Notes: generated by a model from the sequence alone, not told the origin. DNA of 64,000 nt from Nocardioides solisilvae (GCF_003194625.1 NZ_QHKX01000002.1:558001-622000), one strand, 5' to 3'. Numbered from the stretch's first letter, positions 20,224-28,797 are shown. Program-made: numbers and translations.

Positions 20224-20778
20224 TCAGCGCAGGAACTGCTCCGGGTCGAAGTCGTCCAGGGAGATGATCCGCACCCGCGGGAGCGGCACGTTGAAGGCGG
20301 CGACGTCGTCCTCGAGGTCGTGCAGCTCGAGCCCGAGGGCGTCGAACCGGGAGCTCGCGTACTCGCGCAGGGCCGCCACCGCCACCCGGCGGCCGTCACC
20401 CAGCAGCGCCGCGAGGTCGTCGGCGAAGTCGGCGTCGTGGCTGACCAGGAGGACGTCGGCGTCCCGGCCGACCAGCGCCTGCAGCGTGCGCTGGATGCCG
20501 ATGTCGACGACCTTCTCGTCGGCGCGGCCGGCCAGCGGGATGGGCCGGTACCCCATCGCGAGCAGCGCCTGCACGAACGGCTGCGGGAACTGGCCGTTGC
20601 TGGCGTTGAGGAAGAAGAGCCCGGTGACCGGCTGGTCCCACAGCTCCTCGGCGTAGTCGGTGACCCGCTCCCAGCGGGGTCGCTCCTCGGGGAGGGGACG
20701 CCGACCCAGGAGCGAGTTGCCCAGGGTGGCGTCGATGTTCTCCCCGTCGACCAGGACGAAGGTCCGCCGACCGGACAC
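20224..20778 (-). CDS. NYN-domain (PIN-like) putative RNase
   Basis: 184 residues. The NYN/LabA-like nuclease domain begins TFVLVDGENIDATLGN (first acidic residue), continues with EKVVDIGIQRTLQAL (second Asp) and VLLVSHDADFADDLAALL (DADF acidic cluster), and ends with a variable 40-residue tail. The family cleaves RNA through a Mg-dependent acidic centre. It starts at GTG 5 bp after the cysO stop and ends 44 bp before cysM, so it lies inside the sulfur-carrier cysteine operon. That position is not part of the M. tuberculosis cluster. Target RNA unknown. Confidence 0.85.
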   Translation of the reverse strand: MSGRRTFVLVDGENIDATLGNSLLGRRPLPEERPRWERVTDYAEELWDQPVTGLFFLNASNGQFPQPFVQALLAMGYRPIPLAGRADEKVVDIGIQRTLQALVGRDADVLLVSHDADFADDLAALLGDGRRVAVAALREYASSRFDALGLELHDLEDDVAAFNVPLPRVRIISLDDFDPEQFLR

Positions 20779-20783
20779 GGCGG

Positions 20784-21056
20784 TCAGCCGCCGGCGACCG
20801 CGGGGAGCACGACGACCTGGTCGCCGTCGCTGAGCTCGGCCTGGAGCCCGCCGATGAACCGCACGTCCTCGTCGTTGACGTAGACGTTGACGAAGCGGCG
20901 CAGGTCGCCGCCGTCCAGCAGGCGCTCCCCGATGCCGGGGTGGTTGGCCTCGAGGTCGTCGATGAGCTCGGCGAGGTTGCCGCCGTCGGCCGTCACCGCC
21001 TTCTCGCCGCCCGTGTAGGTACGCAGGATGGTGGGGATCCTGACCTCGATGGCCAT
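20784..21056 (-). CDS. cysO: Sulfur carrier protein CysO (MoaD/ThiS family)
   Basis: 90-residue beta-grasp protein ending in the diglycine VAGG needed for thiocarboxylation. IRVPTILR-like start (VRIPTILRTYTGGEK), FVNVYVNDEDVRF and SDGDQVVVLPAVAGG match CysO. CysM transfers the sulfur to form a CysO-cysteine adduct that Mec cleaves. The ATG overlaps the last base of mec. Confidence 0.94.
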   Translation of the reverse strand: MAIEVRIPTILRTYTGGEKAVTADGGNLAELIDDLEANHPGIGERLLDGGDLRRFVNVYVNDEDVRFIGGLQAELSDGDQVVVLPAVAGG

Positions 21057-21532
21057 CAGTCGGTGCTCCTCGTCGTCGGTGCTGGTGCGGTGCCGGGACT
21101 GTCGACGACGGTGACCTCTTCCTCGGTCACCTCGCCGTCCACGATCCTGTAGGACCTGAACTCCACGGGGCCGTCGTTATTCCCTCCGGCCTCGTCGAAG
21201 CTGTCGCGCGTGCTGACGAGCACGTAGTGCGCGCCCGGCTCGCTGGCGAGCCCGATGTCGGTCCGGCTGGGGTAGGCCTCGGTGGCCGTGTGGGAGTGGT
21301 AGATCACCACCGGCTCCTCGTCGCGCGCCCACATCTCCTTGTACAGCGCGAGCAGCTCGGTCGAGTCGAACTCGTAGAAGGTGGGGCTCGACGCCGCGTT
21401 GACCATCTCGACCAGGCGGGTGGGGGTGTCGCTCCCCTCCGGGCCGGCCACGATGCCGCACGCCTCGTCGGGGTGGTCCCGCCTGGCGTGCGCGACGATG
21501 GCGTCGTGGATCTCGCGGCTGATGGTCAACAC
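21056..21532 (-). CDS. mec: JAMM-type metallopeptidase Mec (CysO-cysteine hydrolase)
   Basis: 158 residues. The JAMM zinc site is complete: E23 in HPDEACGIVAG, H79 and H81 in YHSHTATEAYPSRTD, and D92. The enzyme releases cysteine from the CysO-cysteine adduct in the cytoplasm. An acidic, Thr-rich tail follows the domain. The GTG start is 7 nt after a TAGGAT hexamer and heads the mec-cysO-NYN-cysM operon. Confidence 0.93.
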   Translation of the reverse strand: MLTISREIHDAIVAHARRDHPDEACGIVAGPEGSDTPTRLVEMVNAASSPTFYEFDSTELLALYKEMWARDEEPVVIYHSHTATEAYPSRTDIGLASEPGAHYVLVSTRDSFDEAGGNNDGPVEFRSYRIVDGEVTEEEVTVVDSPGTAPAPTTRSTD

Positions 21533-21539
21533 GTCCCGA

Positions 21540-21545
21540 ATCCTA
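21540..21545 (-). promoter_or_regulatory. -10 element of the mec operon
   Basis: TAGGAT on the minus strand, 7 nt before GTG 21532. Confidence 0.5.
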
Positions 21546-21578
21546 GGACGGCCCCCCGAACCGCCCCTCCCCCAGTCT

Positions 21579-21613
21579 CACCGTGACCCGCCCGGTGCCA
21601 CCGTGACCCGCCC
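21579..21613. repeat. 15-bp direct repeat with 20-bp period between mec and the matrixin-like gene
   Basis: CACCGTGACCCGCCC at 21579-21593 and again at 21599-21613. The reverse complement contains GGGTCAC, also the core of the 17.07-kb repeat, and the 20-bp period is the same. Confidence 0.75.
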
Positions 21614-21649
21614 AGCGAGGTCGCCGTCCCGGGGGGGGGCCGGTCGGGT

Positions 21650-21655
21650 TAGCGT
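21650..21655 (+). promoter_or_regulatory. -10 element of the matrixin-like gene, preceded by a G9 tract
   Basis: TAGCGT, 6 nt before GTG 21662. A run of nine G (21631-21639) lies in the promoter spacer region. Confidence 0.45.
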
Positions 21656-21661
21656 CTCCGC

Positions 21662-23059
21662 GTGACCGCCCCGTCCGCCCGCCCCGCCGTCGTCGCCCCG
21701 ACCGTCGTCGCCCTGGCCGCGCTCGCCCTGGCCGGTCCCCTCGCGGTGACCGAGGCCGCGGTCCCGACGACCACCGGGGCCAGCACCGGGGCCGGCGCCG
21801 GGGCCAGCACCGGGGCCACGGCGTCCCGGGTCGTCCTCCGCGCACCCCAGGAGGTCGCACCGCGGACCCGGTTCGCCGTCCGGGGCACCCTCCGGGTCGG
21901 CTCGGGGAGGCGCACGGTCACGGTCTCCGAGCGCGTCGACGGCAGGTGGCGCACGAGGGCCCGCGCCCGAACGACGCCGCGCGGCACCTTCCGGCTCCGG
22001 CTCCGCTCGGGCGCCGCCGAGGCGGAGCGCGAGCTGCGGCTGCGGGCGCGCGGAGGGGGCCGGCTCCTCGCCACCTCCCGCTTCGTGGTGCGGGTCGCCG
22101 TCCCGAAGGCCGCCACCGCGGTGACGACGTCGTGGTCGGCGCCCGGCGCGGCCCTGGGCATCCCCCTCCCCGTGACCGGTCTCGTCCACGCCCCCGACGC
22201 AGCGGGGCGCACCGCCGTCCTCCAGGCCGCGCTGCCCAGCGGCTGGTTCGACCTGACGAGCACCGTCGTGGCGCCCGACGGCTCCTTCGCGCTCGCCGCG
22301 CCCACCGACTGGCTCGCCTCGCTGAGCACCCGCGTGCTGGTCCCCGAGACCGCGACGAGCGCGGAGGGCGCCTCGACCACGACGCCGTACGCCGTGACGC
22401 CCACCTGGACGCCACCCGGCGCGGCCGGCGACTGGACCGAGCTGGGCCCGGACCTGCCGCTGCGCCACGACCCGTGCCGGGTCGTCGACTACCGCACCAA
22501 CCTCGACGGGGCTCCCTCCGGCGCCGCCGAGGCCGTCGCCGAGGCCGTGCGGCAGGTGGCGCTGGCGACAGGGCTGCGGTTCCGCCACCTGGGCCCGACC
22601 GCCGCGCTCTTCGACGGCCGCGGCCCGCACGCGGCGTACCCGTCGGACGCCACCCTCGTCGTCGGCTTCGGCACCGCGGCGCAGACCCACGCCCCCTTCG
22701 GCGGCGCCGGACGGACCATCGGCTGGGGCGGCGCCTCCGACAGCAGGCGCGCTCGGAGCGCCGCGCTGGGCGACGTCTGGCGCATCGTCGAGGGCGGCGC
22801 CGTGCTCCGCGCGGACCATCCCTGGCAGCCGGCGGAGCTGCTCGAGGCGCTCACCCACGAGATCGGCCACGCCGTCGGCCTGGGCCACGCGAGCGGCGCC
22901 GAGCAGCTCATGTTCCCCGTCTCGGACGGGGCGAACGTGGTCTGGGGCGCCGGCGACCTCGCGGGGCTGCGCACCGCGGGACTGCAGGCCGGCTGCCTCA
23001 CCGCCCCGCGCCGGAGCCGCGCGGACGACCGACCCCGCGGGGTGGTCGCCCTCCCCTGA
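21662..23059 (+). CDS. Secreted matrixin-like zinc metallopeptidase
   Basis: 465 residues. The signal peptide ends near residue 33, followed by a Gly/Ala/Thr linker with GAGAGAS-like repeats. Two beta-rich, Ig-like segments extend to about residue 250. The C-terminal peptidase domain contains LEALTHEIGHAVGLGHASG, a metzincin HExxHxxGxxH motif, then MFPVSDG as the Met-turn-like element. It is a predicted extracellular protease in its own transcription unit, divergent from mec. Confidence 0.85.
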   Translation: MTAPSARPAVVAPTVVALAALALAGPLAVTEAAVPTTTGASTGAGAGASTGATASRVVLRAPQEVAPRTRFAVRGTLRVGSGRRTVTVSERVDGRWRTRARARTTPRGTFRLRLRSGAAEAERELRLRARGGGRLLATSRFVVRVAVPKAATAVTTSWSAPGAALGIPLPVTGLVHAPDAAGRTAVLQAALPSGWFDLTSTVVAPDGSFALAAPTDWLASLSTRVLVPETATSAEGASTTTPYAVTPTWTPPGAAGDWTELGPDLPLRHDPCRVVDYRTNLDGAPSGAAEAVAEAVRQVALATGLRFRHLGPTAALFDGRGPHAAYPSDATLVVGFGTAAQTHAPFGGAGRTIGWGGASDSRRARSAALGDVWRIVEGGAVLRADHPWQPAELLEALTHEIGHAVGLGHASGAEQLMFPVSDGANVVWGAGDLAGLRTAGLQAGCLTAPRRSRADDRPRGVVALP

Positions 23060-23107
23060 GACGGCCGGACGCGCGCGGTCCCGCCGGGGCCGGGCCGACG
23101 CGGGTGC

Positions 23108-23689
23108 TCAGTCGAGGGCGCCGACCAGGGTCTCCTGGAGGTAGCCCACCCACTCGTAGATGTCGTGGGCCTGGGTGCGCGGGTCGTCGTCGGACAGGGA
23201 CTCCCAGTACTCCTCGTCGCCCTCCACCACGCCGAGCCGGGTGGCCAGGGCGAGCCGGATGTCGTTGAGCGCGCGCAGCCAGTCCAGCGCCTCGGCGGGC
23301 TCGAGCTCGACGTCGATCACGAGCCCGTCCTCGTCGAGGTCGGGCGGCAGCCCGGCCTCCTCGAGCGCGTCGATGAGGGCGACGGCGGTGCGCTCCTTGC
23401 CGTCGCGCAGCGCACCCTCGGTGTAGCGGCGGAACTCCGCCGCCGACTCGGGGTCGTCGGTGTAGGCGGTCGGGAAGAGGCGCAGGAGCACCGGGTCCTC
23501 GGGCTCCGTCGTCGGCCCGGAGAAGTCGAGCAGAGCCTCCAGCGGGTCGACCTCGCTGGCCGGCACCGCCCGCTCGTTGCGCAGGAGCTCGACGACCTGG
23601 GCGGCCAGGGAGCGCAGCAGGTCGGCCTCGAGACCGGTGAAGTGGGCGATCGTCCGCCCGCTGCGCCGGTGCCGGGAGAAGCCCGTCAC
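23108..23689 (-). CDS. DUF2017 family protein
   Basis: 193-residue acidic cytoplasmic protein of the actinobacterial DUF2017 family: [21 protein letters not shown] near the N-terminus and [19 protein letters not shown] near the C-terminus. No catalytic motif was recognised. Its GTG start overlaps the clpS stop by 4 bp (GTGA), the same gene pairing as M. tuberculosis Rv1331-Rv1332. A role linked to ClpS/ClpP proteolysis is inferred from the conserved pairing only. Confidence 0.87.
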   Translation of the reverse strand: MTGFSRHRRSGRTIAHFTGLEADLLRSLAAQVVELLRNERAVPASEVDPLEALLDFSGPTTEPEDPVLLRLFPTAYTDDPESAAEFRRYTEGALRDGKERTAVALIDALEEAGLPPDLDEDGLVIDVELEPAEALDWLRALNDIRLALATRLGVVEGDEEYWESLSDDDPRTQAHDIYEWVGYLQETLVGALD

Positions 23690-23982
23690 GTCGCGCGCTC
23701 CATGGTCGCCCAGAGGCCGAACTCGTGCATGGCCTGCACGTCGCGCTCCATCTCCTCGCGCGTGCCGGTGCTCACCACCGAACGCCCCTCGTGGTGCACC
23801 TCGAGCATCAGCTTCTCCGCCTTCTTCCGGTCGTAGCCGAAGTAGGTCCGGAAGACGTAGGTCACGTAGGACATGAGGTTGACGGGGTCGTTCCACACGA
23901 TCGTCACCCACGGCTTGTCCAGGAACGTCGACTCGTCGGCGTTCAGGTCGGGATCGACCTCGACGGGGCTCGGAGCGGACAC
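23686..23982 (-). CDS. clpS: ATP-dependent Clp protease adaptor ClpS
   Basis: 98 residues. The substrate-pocket region is [19 protein letters not shown] (N-D-P motif binding N-end-rule residues) followed by [17 protein letters not shown]. ClpS delivers N-degron substrates to ClpC/ClpA-type unfoldases. GTG start; its stop overlaps DUF2017. Confidence 0.96.
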   Translation of the reverse strand: MSAPSPVEVDPDLNADESTFLDKPWVTIVWNDPVNLMSYVTYVFRTYFGYDRKKAEKLMLEVHHEGRSVVSTGTREEMERDVQAMHEFGLWATMERAT

Positions 23983-23987
23983 CCCCT

Positions 23988-23994
23988 CATCGTG
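23988..23994. promoter_or_regulatory. Overlapping face-to-face -10-like elements of clpS and pncB
   Basis: CATCGT (23988-23993, + strand) is 6 nt before GTG 24000 of pncB. Its near-overlapping complement CACGAT (23994-23989) is 6 nt before GTG 23982 of clpS. Both have C rather than T at position 1. Confidence 0.35.
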
Positions 23995-23999
23995 GCACA

Positions 24000-25325
24000 G
24001 TGTCGGCCGTGACCCAGTCGAGCCCCTCGGACCTCCCGTCCTCCGCCCTGCTCACCGACCACTACGAGCTGACGATGCTCCAGGCCGCGCTGGCCGCCGG
24101 GACGGCGCAGCGCCGCTCGGTCTTCGAGCTCTTCGGCCGCCGCCTCCCGGAGGGGCGGCGCTACGGGGTGGTGGCGGGCGTGGGTCGCGCCCTCGACCTG
24201 GTGGAGCGGTTCCGCTTCGACGACGCCGTGCTCGGCTTCCTCGACGAGGCCCGGGTGGTCGACGAGCAGACGCTGGCCTGGCTGGCCGACTACGAGTTCA
24301 CCGGCGACGTCTGGGGCTACGCCGAGGGCGAGACCTACTTCCCCTACTCCCCCCTGCTCGTCGTGGAGGCGAGCTTCGCCGAGGCGGTGGTCCTGGAGAC
24401 CCTGCTGCTGTCGGTCTACAACCACGACTCCGCCATCGCCTCCGCGGCCTCCCGGATGACGTGGGCGGCGCAGGGTCGCCCGTGCATCGAGATGGGCTCG
24501 CGGCGCACCCACGAGGAGGCAGCCGTGGCGGCCGCCCGGGCGGCGTACGTCGCGGGGTTCGACACCACCTCCAACCTCGCCGCCGGCCGGCGGCACGGCA
24601 TCCCGACCGCCGGCACGTCGGCGCACAGCTTCACCCTGCTCCACGACACCGAGGCCGACGCCTTCCGGGCCCAGGTCGACTCGCTGGGCCGGGGCACCAC
24701 GCTCCTGGTCGACACCTACGACGTGGCCGAGGCCGTGCGCCTCGGCGTCGAGGTCGCCGGCCCCGGGCTCGGCGCGGTCCGCCTCGACTCCGGCGACCTC
24801 GGCGTGCTGGCCCACCAGGTCCGCGCGCAGCTCGACGCCCTGGGGGCGGGCGAGACGCGGATCGTGGTGACCAGCGACCTCGACGAGCACGCGATCGCCG
24901 CGCTCGCGGCCGCCCCGGTCGACGGGTACGGCGTGGGCACCCAGCTGGTCACCGGCTCGGGCCACCCCACCAGCGGCTTCGTCTACAAGCTGGTCGCCCG
25001 CGAGGACGACGCGGGGACGATGGTGCCGGTGGCGAAGAAGAGCAAGGACAAGGGCTCGGTGGGCGGCCGCAAGTTCGCCCTGCGCCGGCGCGGCCCCGAC
25101 GGGACCGCCCAGGCCGAGGTGGTCGGGATCGGCGCCGCCCCCGCGGACGACGGCGACGACCGCTCCCTGCTCGTCCCGCTGGTCCGCGACGGGGAGGTGG
25201 TCGGCCGGGAGCCCCTCGCCGACGCCCGGGCCCGGCACCTCGCCTCCCGCGACGAGCTCCCCCTCCCGGCCCGCCAGCTCAGCAAGGGCCAGCCGGCCAT
25301 CGAGACGATCCACCTCGACGCCTGA
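24000..25325 (+). CDS. pncB: Nicotinate phosphoribosyltransferase
   Basis: 441 residues; converts nicotinate and PRPP to nicotinate mononucleotide in NAD salvage. The family's [15 protein letters not shown] opens the protein. The catalytic His region is [14 protein letters not shown], and [11 protein letters not shown] plus [13 protein letters not shown] bind PRPP and substrate. It is divergent from clpS, as M. tuberculosis pncB1 (Rv1330c) is. A nicotinamidase gene 1.2 kb away would feed it. Confidence 0.95.
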   Translation: MSAVTQSSPSDLPSSALLTDHYELTMLQAALAAGTAQRRSVFELFGRRLPEGRRYGVVAGVGRALDLVERFRFDDAVLGFLDEARVVDEQTLAWLADYEFTGDVWGYAEGETYFPYSPLLVVEASFAEAVVLETLLLSVYNHDSAIASAASRMTWAAQGRPCIEMGSRRTHEEAAVAAARAAYVAGFDTTSNLAAGRRHGIPTAGTSAHSFTLLHDTEADAFRAQVDSLGRGTTLLVDTYDVAEAVRLGVEVAGPGLGAVRLDSGDLGVLAHQVRAQLDALGAGETRIVVTSDLDEHAIAALAAAPVDGYGVGTQLVTGSGHPTSGFVYKLVAREDDAGTMVPVAKKSKDKGSVGGRKFALRRRGPDGTAQAEVVGIGAAPADDGDDRSLLVPLVRDGEVVGREPLADARARHLASRDELPLPARQLSKGQPAIETIHLDA

Positions 25326-25368
25326 CCTCGACGAGGGCGTCCGGGGACGACTCGCCCGACCCGTCACA

Positions 25369-25427
25369 GGAAGTGGTCACCCGGAGGGGTTCAGTGGCCT
25401 CTCACACCACTCCGAGTGACCACTTCC
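25369..25427. terminator. Long imperfect palindrome between pncB and the nuclease-like gene
   Basis: Arms GGAAGTGGTCACCCGGAG (25369-25386) and its inverted copy (25410-25427) form 17 base pairs with one mismatch and a 23-nt loop. The stop codon of the minus-strand gene lies inside the left arm. It is probably a bidirectional terminator, possibly a dispersed palindromic element. Confidence 0.6.
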
Positions 25428-26399
25428 CGACGGTCTTCGGGCGTGTCGCGGCGACGAGTCCGATGTCCACCGGGCCCGGAGCCGGGCCGTGCCCGACGGG
25501 GTGAAGAGGGAGTCGCGCAGCAGCTCGTGCCAGGCGCGGATCCGACCCGGCACGTGGGGCCGGCCGAGTGCCACGTCGATGTCCGCCAGGACCCGGACGC
25601 CCCGGTGCAGCACGTCCTGGGCGGCGTACCCGCGCCGCGTCCACCCTTCGTTGGCCAGTCCCCGCGCCCGGCGCAGGTCGCGACGCTGCTGACCGACGTC
25701 GAGGTGGTCTCCGCCGTCGTACTCGTGGATCGTCCGCGTGCCCACGAGCCACAGATCGGCCCGGGCGAGGAACCGGCCCTGGTCGTCGAGCACCTCGTGC
25801 TGCGCCACCACCTCTGCTCCCGCGCACCGGTGCAGCTCTCGCAGCAGCACCTCCCAGACCGACTCGGCGTCCCCGCGGGCCATGCGGCAGGCGGCTCGCA
25901 GCCGGGGCGCCCCCTTCCCGCCGCGAGCAGCCACCGCCCGGACGTCGTCGAGGGTGCAGTCCCCCGCCGCCAGCGCTGACTCGACGAGGCAGAGGAGGTC
26001 CAGCAGCGACAGGTCGCGGGCGCACGCCGCCAGCACCTCGGCGGCAGGATCGACCCGCAGCCCGTCGAGCCCCTCCGGCTCGGGGGCCGCCGACCTCCGG
26101 ATCGCGACCAGGCCCGGGCGCCTGACCCGGCCGGTCCCCCGTGGGGCGGCGACGAAGACCGGGAGGTCGTGCGGAAGGGGCGGCAGCCACCACCCCCTGA
26201 GCCGCGCGGCCGTGAGGTGGGTGAACACCCAGGCGGGTGCGAGCACCCTCTGCCAGGCGCGCAGCTCAGCCCTGACCTCGTCGGCCGCGTCGCGCGACCG
26301 CCACACGCCCCGGGCCACGCCGACCCACGCGTCACCGACCCACTCGCCCCGGCCGGTCCTGCGCACCTCCGCGGCCGACAGCTCCTCCACCGGCCCCAC
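25377..26399 (-). CDS. Putative Vsr/DUF559-like nuclease-fold protein
   Basis: About 340 residues; not assigned to a characterised family. The N-terminal half resembles the regulatory half of actinobacterial paralogues annotated near AbiEi/DUF559 proteins. The C-terminal part has RFLARADLWLVGTRTIHEYDGGDH followed by a basic helix, a PD-(D/E)XK-like arrangement (Asp, then Glu). The last 16 residues are encoded by the palindrome at 25.4 kb and are probably not part of the ancestral protein. The start is uncertain: GTG 26399, GTG 26390 or further upstream. Confidence 0.55.
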   Translation of the reverse strand: MGPVEELSAAEVRRTGRGEWVGDAWVGVARGVWRSRDAADEVRAELRAWQRVLAPAWVFTHLTAARLRGWWLPPLPHDLPVFVAAPRGTGRVRRPGLVAIRRSAAPEPEGLDGLRVDPAAEVLAACARDLSLLDLLCLVESALAAGDCTLDDVRAVAARGGKGAPRLRAACRMARGDAESVWEVLLRELHRCAGAEVVAQHEVLDDQGRFLARADLWLVGTRTIHEYDGGDHLDVGQQRRDLRRARGLANEGWTRRGYAAQDVLHRGVRVLADIDVALGRPHVPGRIRAWHELLRDSLFTPSGTARLRARWTSDSSPRHARRPSGSGHSEWCERPLNPSG

Positions 26400-26525
26400 C
26401 TTGCCGCGCGCGAGGGCTCGTGGCGCGAGTCGGGCTCGCACCCGGGGATGACGAAGCGCGCCGTCCTCCTGGTGCCGGGCCCTGTGGACGGTTCGTGGCC
26501 CCTCGGCAGACGCGGGCTCTCGGGC

Positions 26526-26531
26526 TAGCCT
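26526..26531 (+). promoter_or_regulatory. -10 element of pncA
   Basis: TAGCCT, 7 nt before ATG 26539. Confidence 0.5.
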
Positions 26532-26538
26532 GCGAGAC

Positions 26539-27114
26539 ATGACTCGCGCACTCATCGTCGTGGACGTGCAGAACGACTTCTGCGAGGGCGGCTCGCTGCC
26601 GGTGGCCGGCGGCGCCAGGGTCGCCGCCGAGGTCTCCGACCTGGTGGGCCGCTGGCACGCGAAGGCGGCCGAGGCGCCCGACTACTCCCACGTGGTGGCC
26701 ACCAAGGACCACCACGTCGACCCGGGCGGGCACTGGTCGGACGAGCCCGACTTCGTCGACTCCTGGCCCGTGCACTGCGAGGTCGGCACCGACGGGGAGG
26801 CGTTCCACCCCAACCTCGACCCCCAGCCCTTCGACGCGGTCTTCCTCAAGGGCGAGCACGCCGCCGCCTACTCGGGCTTCGAGGGCGCCACCACCGACGG
26901 GGTGCCGCTGGCGGAGTGGCTGCGCCGACACCGGGTGGACGAGGTGGACGTGTGCGGGATCGCCACCGACCACTGCGTCCGGGCCACCGCGCTCGACGCC
27001 GTCCGGGAGGGCTTCGCGACCCGCGTGCTGGTCGACCTCTGCGCCGGCGTGGGCGAGGAGTCCACGACCGCCGCGCTCGTCGAGCTCGCCGAGGCGGGGG
27101 TCCGTCTTGGCTGA
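26539..27114 (+). CDS. pncA: Nicotinamidase (isochorismatase family)
   Basis: 191 residues. The catalytic triad is visible: Asp in VVDVQNDFCEGGSL, Lys in VATKDHHVDPGGHW (with metal-binding Asp/His), and Cys in CGIATDHCVRATALDA. It converts nicotinamide to nicotinate, which PncB in the same neighbourhood uses. The product matches M. tuberculosis PncA in length and motifs. It overlaps the enoyl-CoA hydratase gene by 8 bp. Confidence 0.94.
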   Translation: MTRALIVVDVQNDFCEGGSLPVAGGARVAAEVSDLVGRWHAKAAEAPDYSHVVATKDHHVDPGGHWSDEPDFVDSWPVHCEVGTDGEAFHPNLDPQPFDAVFLKGEHAAAYSGFEGATTDGVPLAEWLRRHRVDEVDVCGIATDHCVRATALDAVREGFATRVLVDLCAGVGEESTTAALVELAEAGVRLG

Positions 27115-27886
27115 CCTGCGGGTCTCCTGCGAGAGCGGGGTCCTGCGGATGGTCATGGACCGACCCGCCGTCCGCAACGCGCTGACGGCCGCGATGGTCG
27201 ACGAGATGACGGCCCAGCTCGAGGCGTTGCCGGGGCGCGACGACGTCCGCGTCGTGCTGCTCGCGGGCGCCGGCGGCGCCTTCAGCTCGGGCGCGGACCT
27301 CTCCGACCAGGCCGGGCAGCCCGCCCAGGACGGGTTGGACGTCTCGGCGATGGACCGCGCCAACCGGTTGGTCCGCGCCGTGGTGCGGGCCGACCAGCCC
27401 GTGGTGTCGGCGGTCGACGGGGTGGCCGCGGGCTTCGGCTGCGCCCTCGCCCTGGCCTGCGACCTGGTGGTCGCGGCCCCGACGTCGTCCTTCGTCCTCT
27501 CCTTCGCCCGGGTGGGGCTGATGCCCGACGGCGGGACGACGGCCACCGTCGCGGCCGCGGTCGGGCGCGCCCGCGCCATGCGGATGGCGCTGCTCGGCGA
27601 CCCCCTCGGCGGCGCCGAGGCGCACGCGGCCGGACTGGTCTCCCACCTGGCGGCCGAGGGCGACCTCGACGCCGAGGTCGAGCGCCTCGTCGCCCGGCTC
27701 GCCGCCGGCGCCCCGCTGGCCCAGGCCGCGACGAAGCGGGCCGTCAACGCCGCCACGCTCGACCTGCTCGAACCGGCGCTGGAGACCGAGCGCCGGCACC
27801 AGTCCCTGCTGCTGCGCACCGACGACGTGGCCGAGGGCGTGCTCGCCTTCGTGGAGAAGCGTCCCGCGCGGTTCCTGGGGCGCTGA
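27107..27886 (+). CDS. Enoyl-CoA hydratase/isomerase family protein
   Basis: 259-residue crotonase-fold enzyme. The CoA-binding and oxyanion segments are AGAGGAFSSGADLSD and AVDGVAAGFGCALALACDLVVA. The position equivalent to the first catalytic Glu of crotonase is not conserved (FGCALALACD), while the region around residue 140 reads RVGLMPDGG, so the exact reaction (hydration, isomerisation or other) is uncertain. TTG start inside the end of pncA, giving tight coupling. Confidence 0.85.
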   Translation: MADLRVSCESGVLRMVMDRPAVRNALTAAMVDEMTAQLEALPGRDDVRVVLLAGAGGAFSSGADLSDQAGQPAQDGLDVSAMDRANRLVRAVVRADQPVVSAVDGVAAGFGCALALACDLVVAAPTSSFVLSFARVGLMPDGGTTATVAAAVGRARAMRMALLGDPLGGAEAHAAGLVSHLAAEGDLDAEVERLVARLAAGAPLAQAATKRAVNAATLDLLEPALETERRHQSLLLRTDDVAEGVLAFVEKRPARFLGR

Positions 27887-27913
27887 CCCCACGGCGTACG
27901 GCGCGGCCCGCGG

Positions 27914-28621
27914 TCAGCGGGTCCGGACCACGCAGGTCTCCGACCAGGTCTCGTGCAGCCCGCGCCGCTGGTTGCCCTCGACCAGGATGCTGCCGGCGAC
28001 GAACAGCCAGGCGAACCCGGCGATCGTGCCCGTCCCGGGCAGGACCGCCGAGAGGTGGACGATCGAGACCACGAGCGTGCGGGTCGCGAGCTGGCTGGGC
28101 GTGAGGCGGGCGTGCTCGAGCCAGGGCCGGACCCCGATGCCCAGCGCCTTCATCCCCCACGTGGCGCCGCTGCGGGCCAGCAGCCCGTAGTGGTAGGCCC
28201 AGAAGACCACCATCGGGACGAGGTCGGCGACCCAGTCCGTGAGGTCGCCGTCGCCGACACCCAGCACCGCCGACAGCGGGAAGGAGATCAGCGCCACGGC
28301 GAGGAGGTCGAGGAAGAACGCGCCGATCCGCGGGCCGTACGACGCCAGGGCCACGCCGTACGGCGTCACGGGCTCGGGCCGCTCGCGCGGCGGGACCGGC
28401 GGGGCGGGCGGCGGCGCCTGCGGGACCGGCGGCAGCAGCGGGCTGTGCTGCGCGGGCGCCCCGGGCTCGGGCACGGCGACCCCGAGGCGGTCGTGGACGT
28501 CGTCGGGCATGGAGAGGCGGGTGTGCGCCGTCCACTGCGCGCCGTTCCACCACCGCTCGGCGGCCGGGTGGGCGACCTTGGGGTCGGCGTACCACCCCTC
28601 GGGCGTCTCGCCCGGGGTCAT
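27914..28621 (-). CDS. DUF2510/RDD-domain membrane protein
   Basis: 235 residues from ATG 28621. An N-terminal DUF2510 module (GWYADPKVAHPAAERWWNGAQWTAHT) is followed by a Pro-rich linker (about 60-100) and an RDD domain with about three membrane segments (YGPRIGAFFLDLLAVALISF onward). An in-frame GTG at 28651 preceded by GGGGGAG is an alternative start. Such proteins are abundant in actinobacteria; function unknown. Confidence 0.82.
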   Translation of the reverse strand: MTPGETPEGWYADPKVAHPAAERWWNGAQWTAHTRLSMPDDVHDRLGVAVPEPGAPAQHSPLLPPVPQAPPPAPPVPPRERPEPVTPYGVALASYGPRIGAFFLDLLAVALISFPLSAVLGVGDGDLTDWVADLVPMVVFWAYHYGLLARSGATWGMKALGIGVRPWLEHARLTPSQLATRTLVVSIVHLSAVLPGTGTIAGFAWLFVAGSILVEGNQRRGLHETWSETCVVRTR

Positions 28622-28785
28622 CGGATCCCCGCCGTCCTGCGCGCTCGACACGTCGCTCCCCCTGCTCCCGGCCCGGTGGGCCCTCGGCTGCCGGCCCCCG
28701 CCGAGGCCTCGCTCCCGCAGCATTGTGGCGGAACCGTGACCCCCGGGGGCGCACACCCGGAGAGACGTGCGACACACCCCGGCGC

Positions 28786-28791
28786 TATCGT
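28786..28791 (+). promoter_or_regulatory. -10 element of the amino-acid ABC importer operon
   Basis: TATCGT, 6 nt before ATG 28798; leaderless geometry. Confidence 0.5.
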
Positions 28792-28797
28792 GCCGGG

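Noticed and set aside
25377..26399. Type IV toxin-antitoxin (AbiEi) system
   Set aside because: No AbiEii-type toxin gene is adjacent; the neighbouring genes are pncB and pncA. Only distant resemblance was noted.
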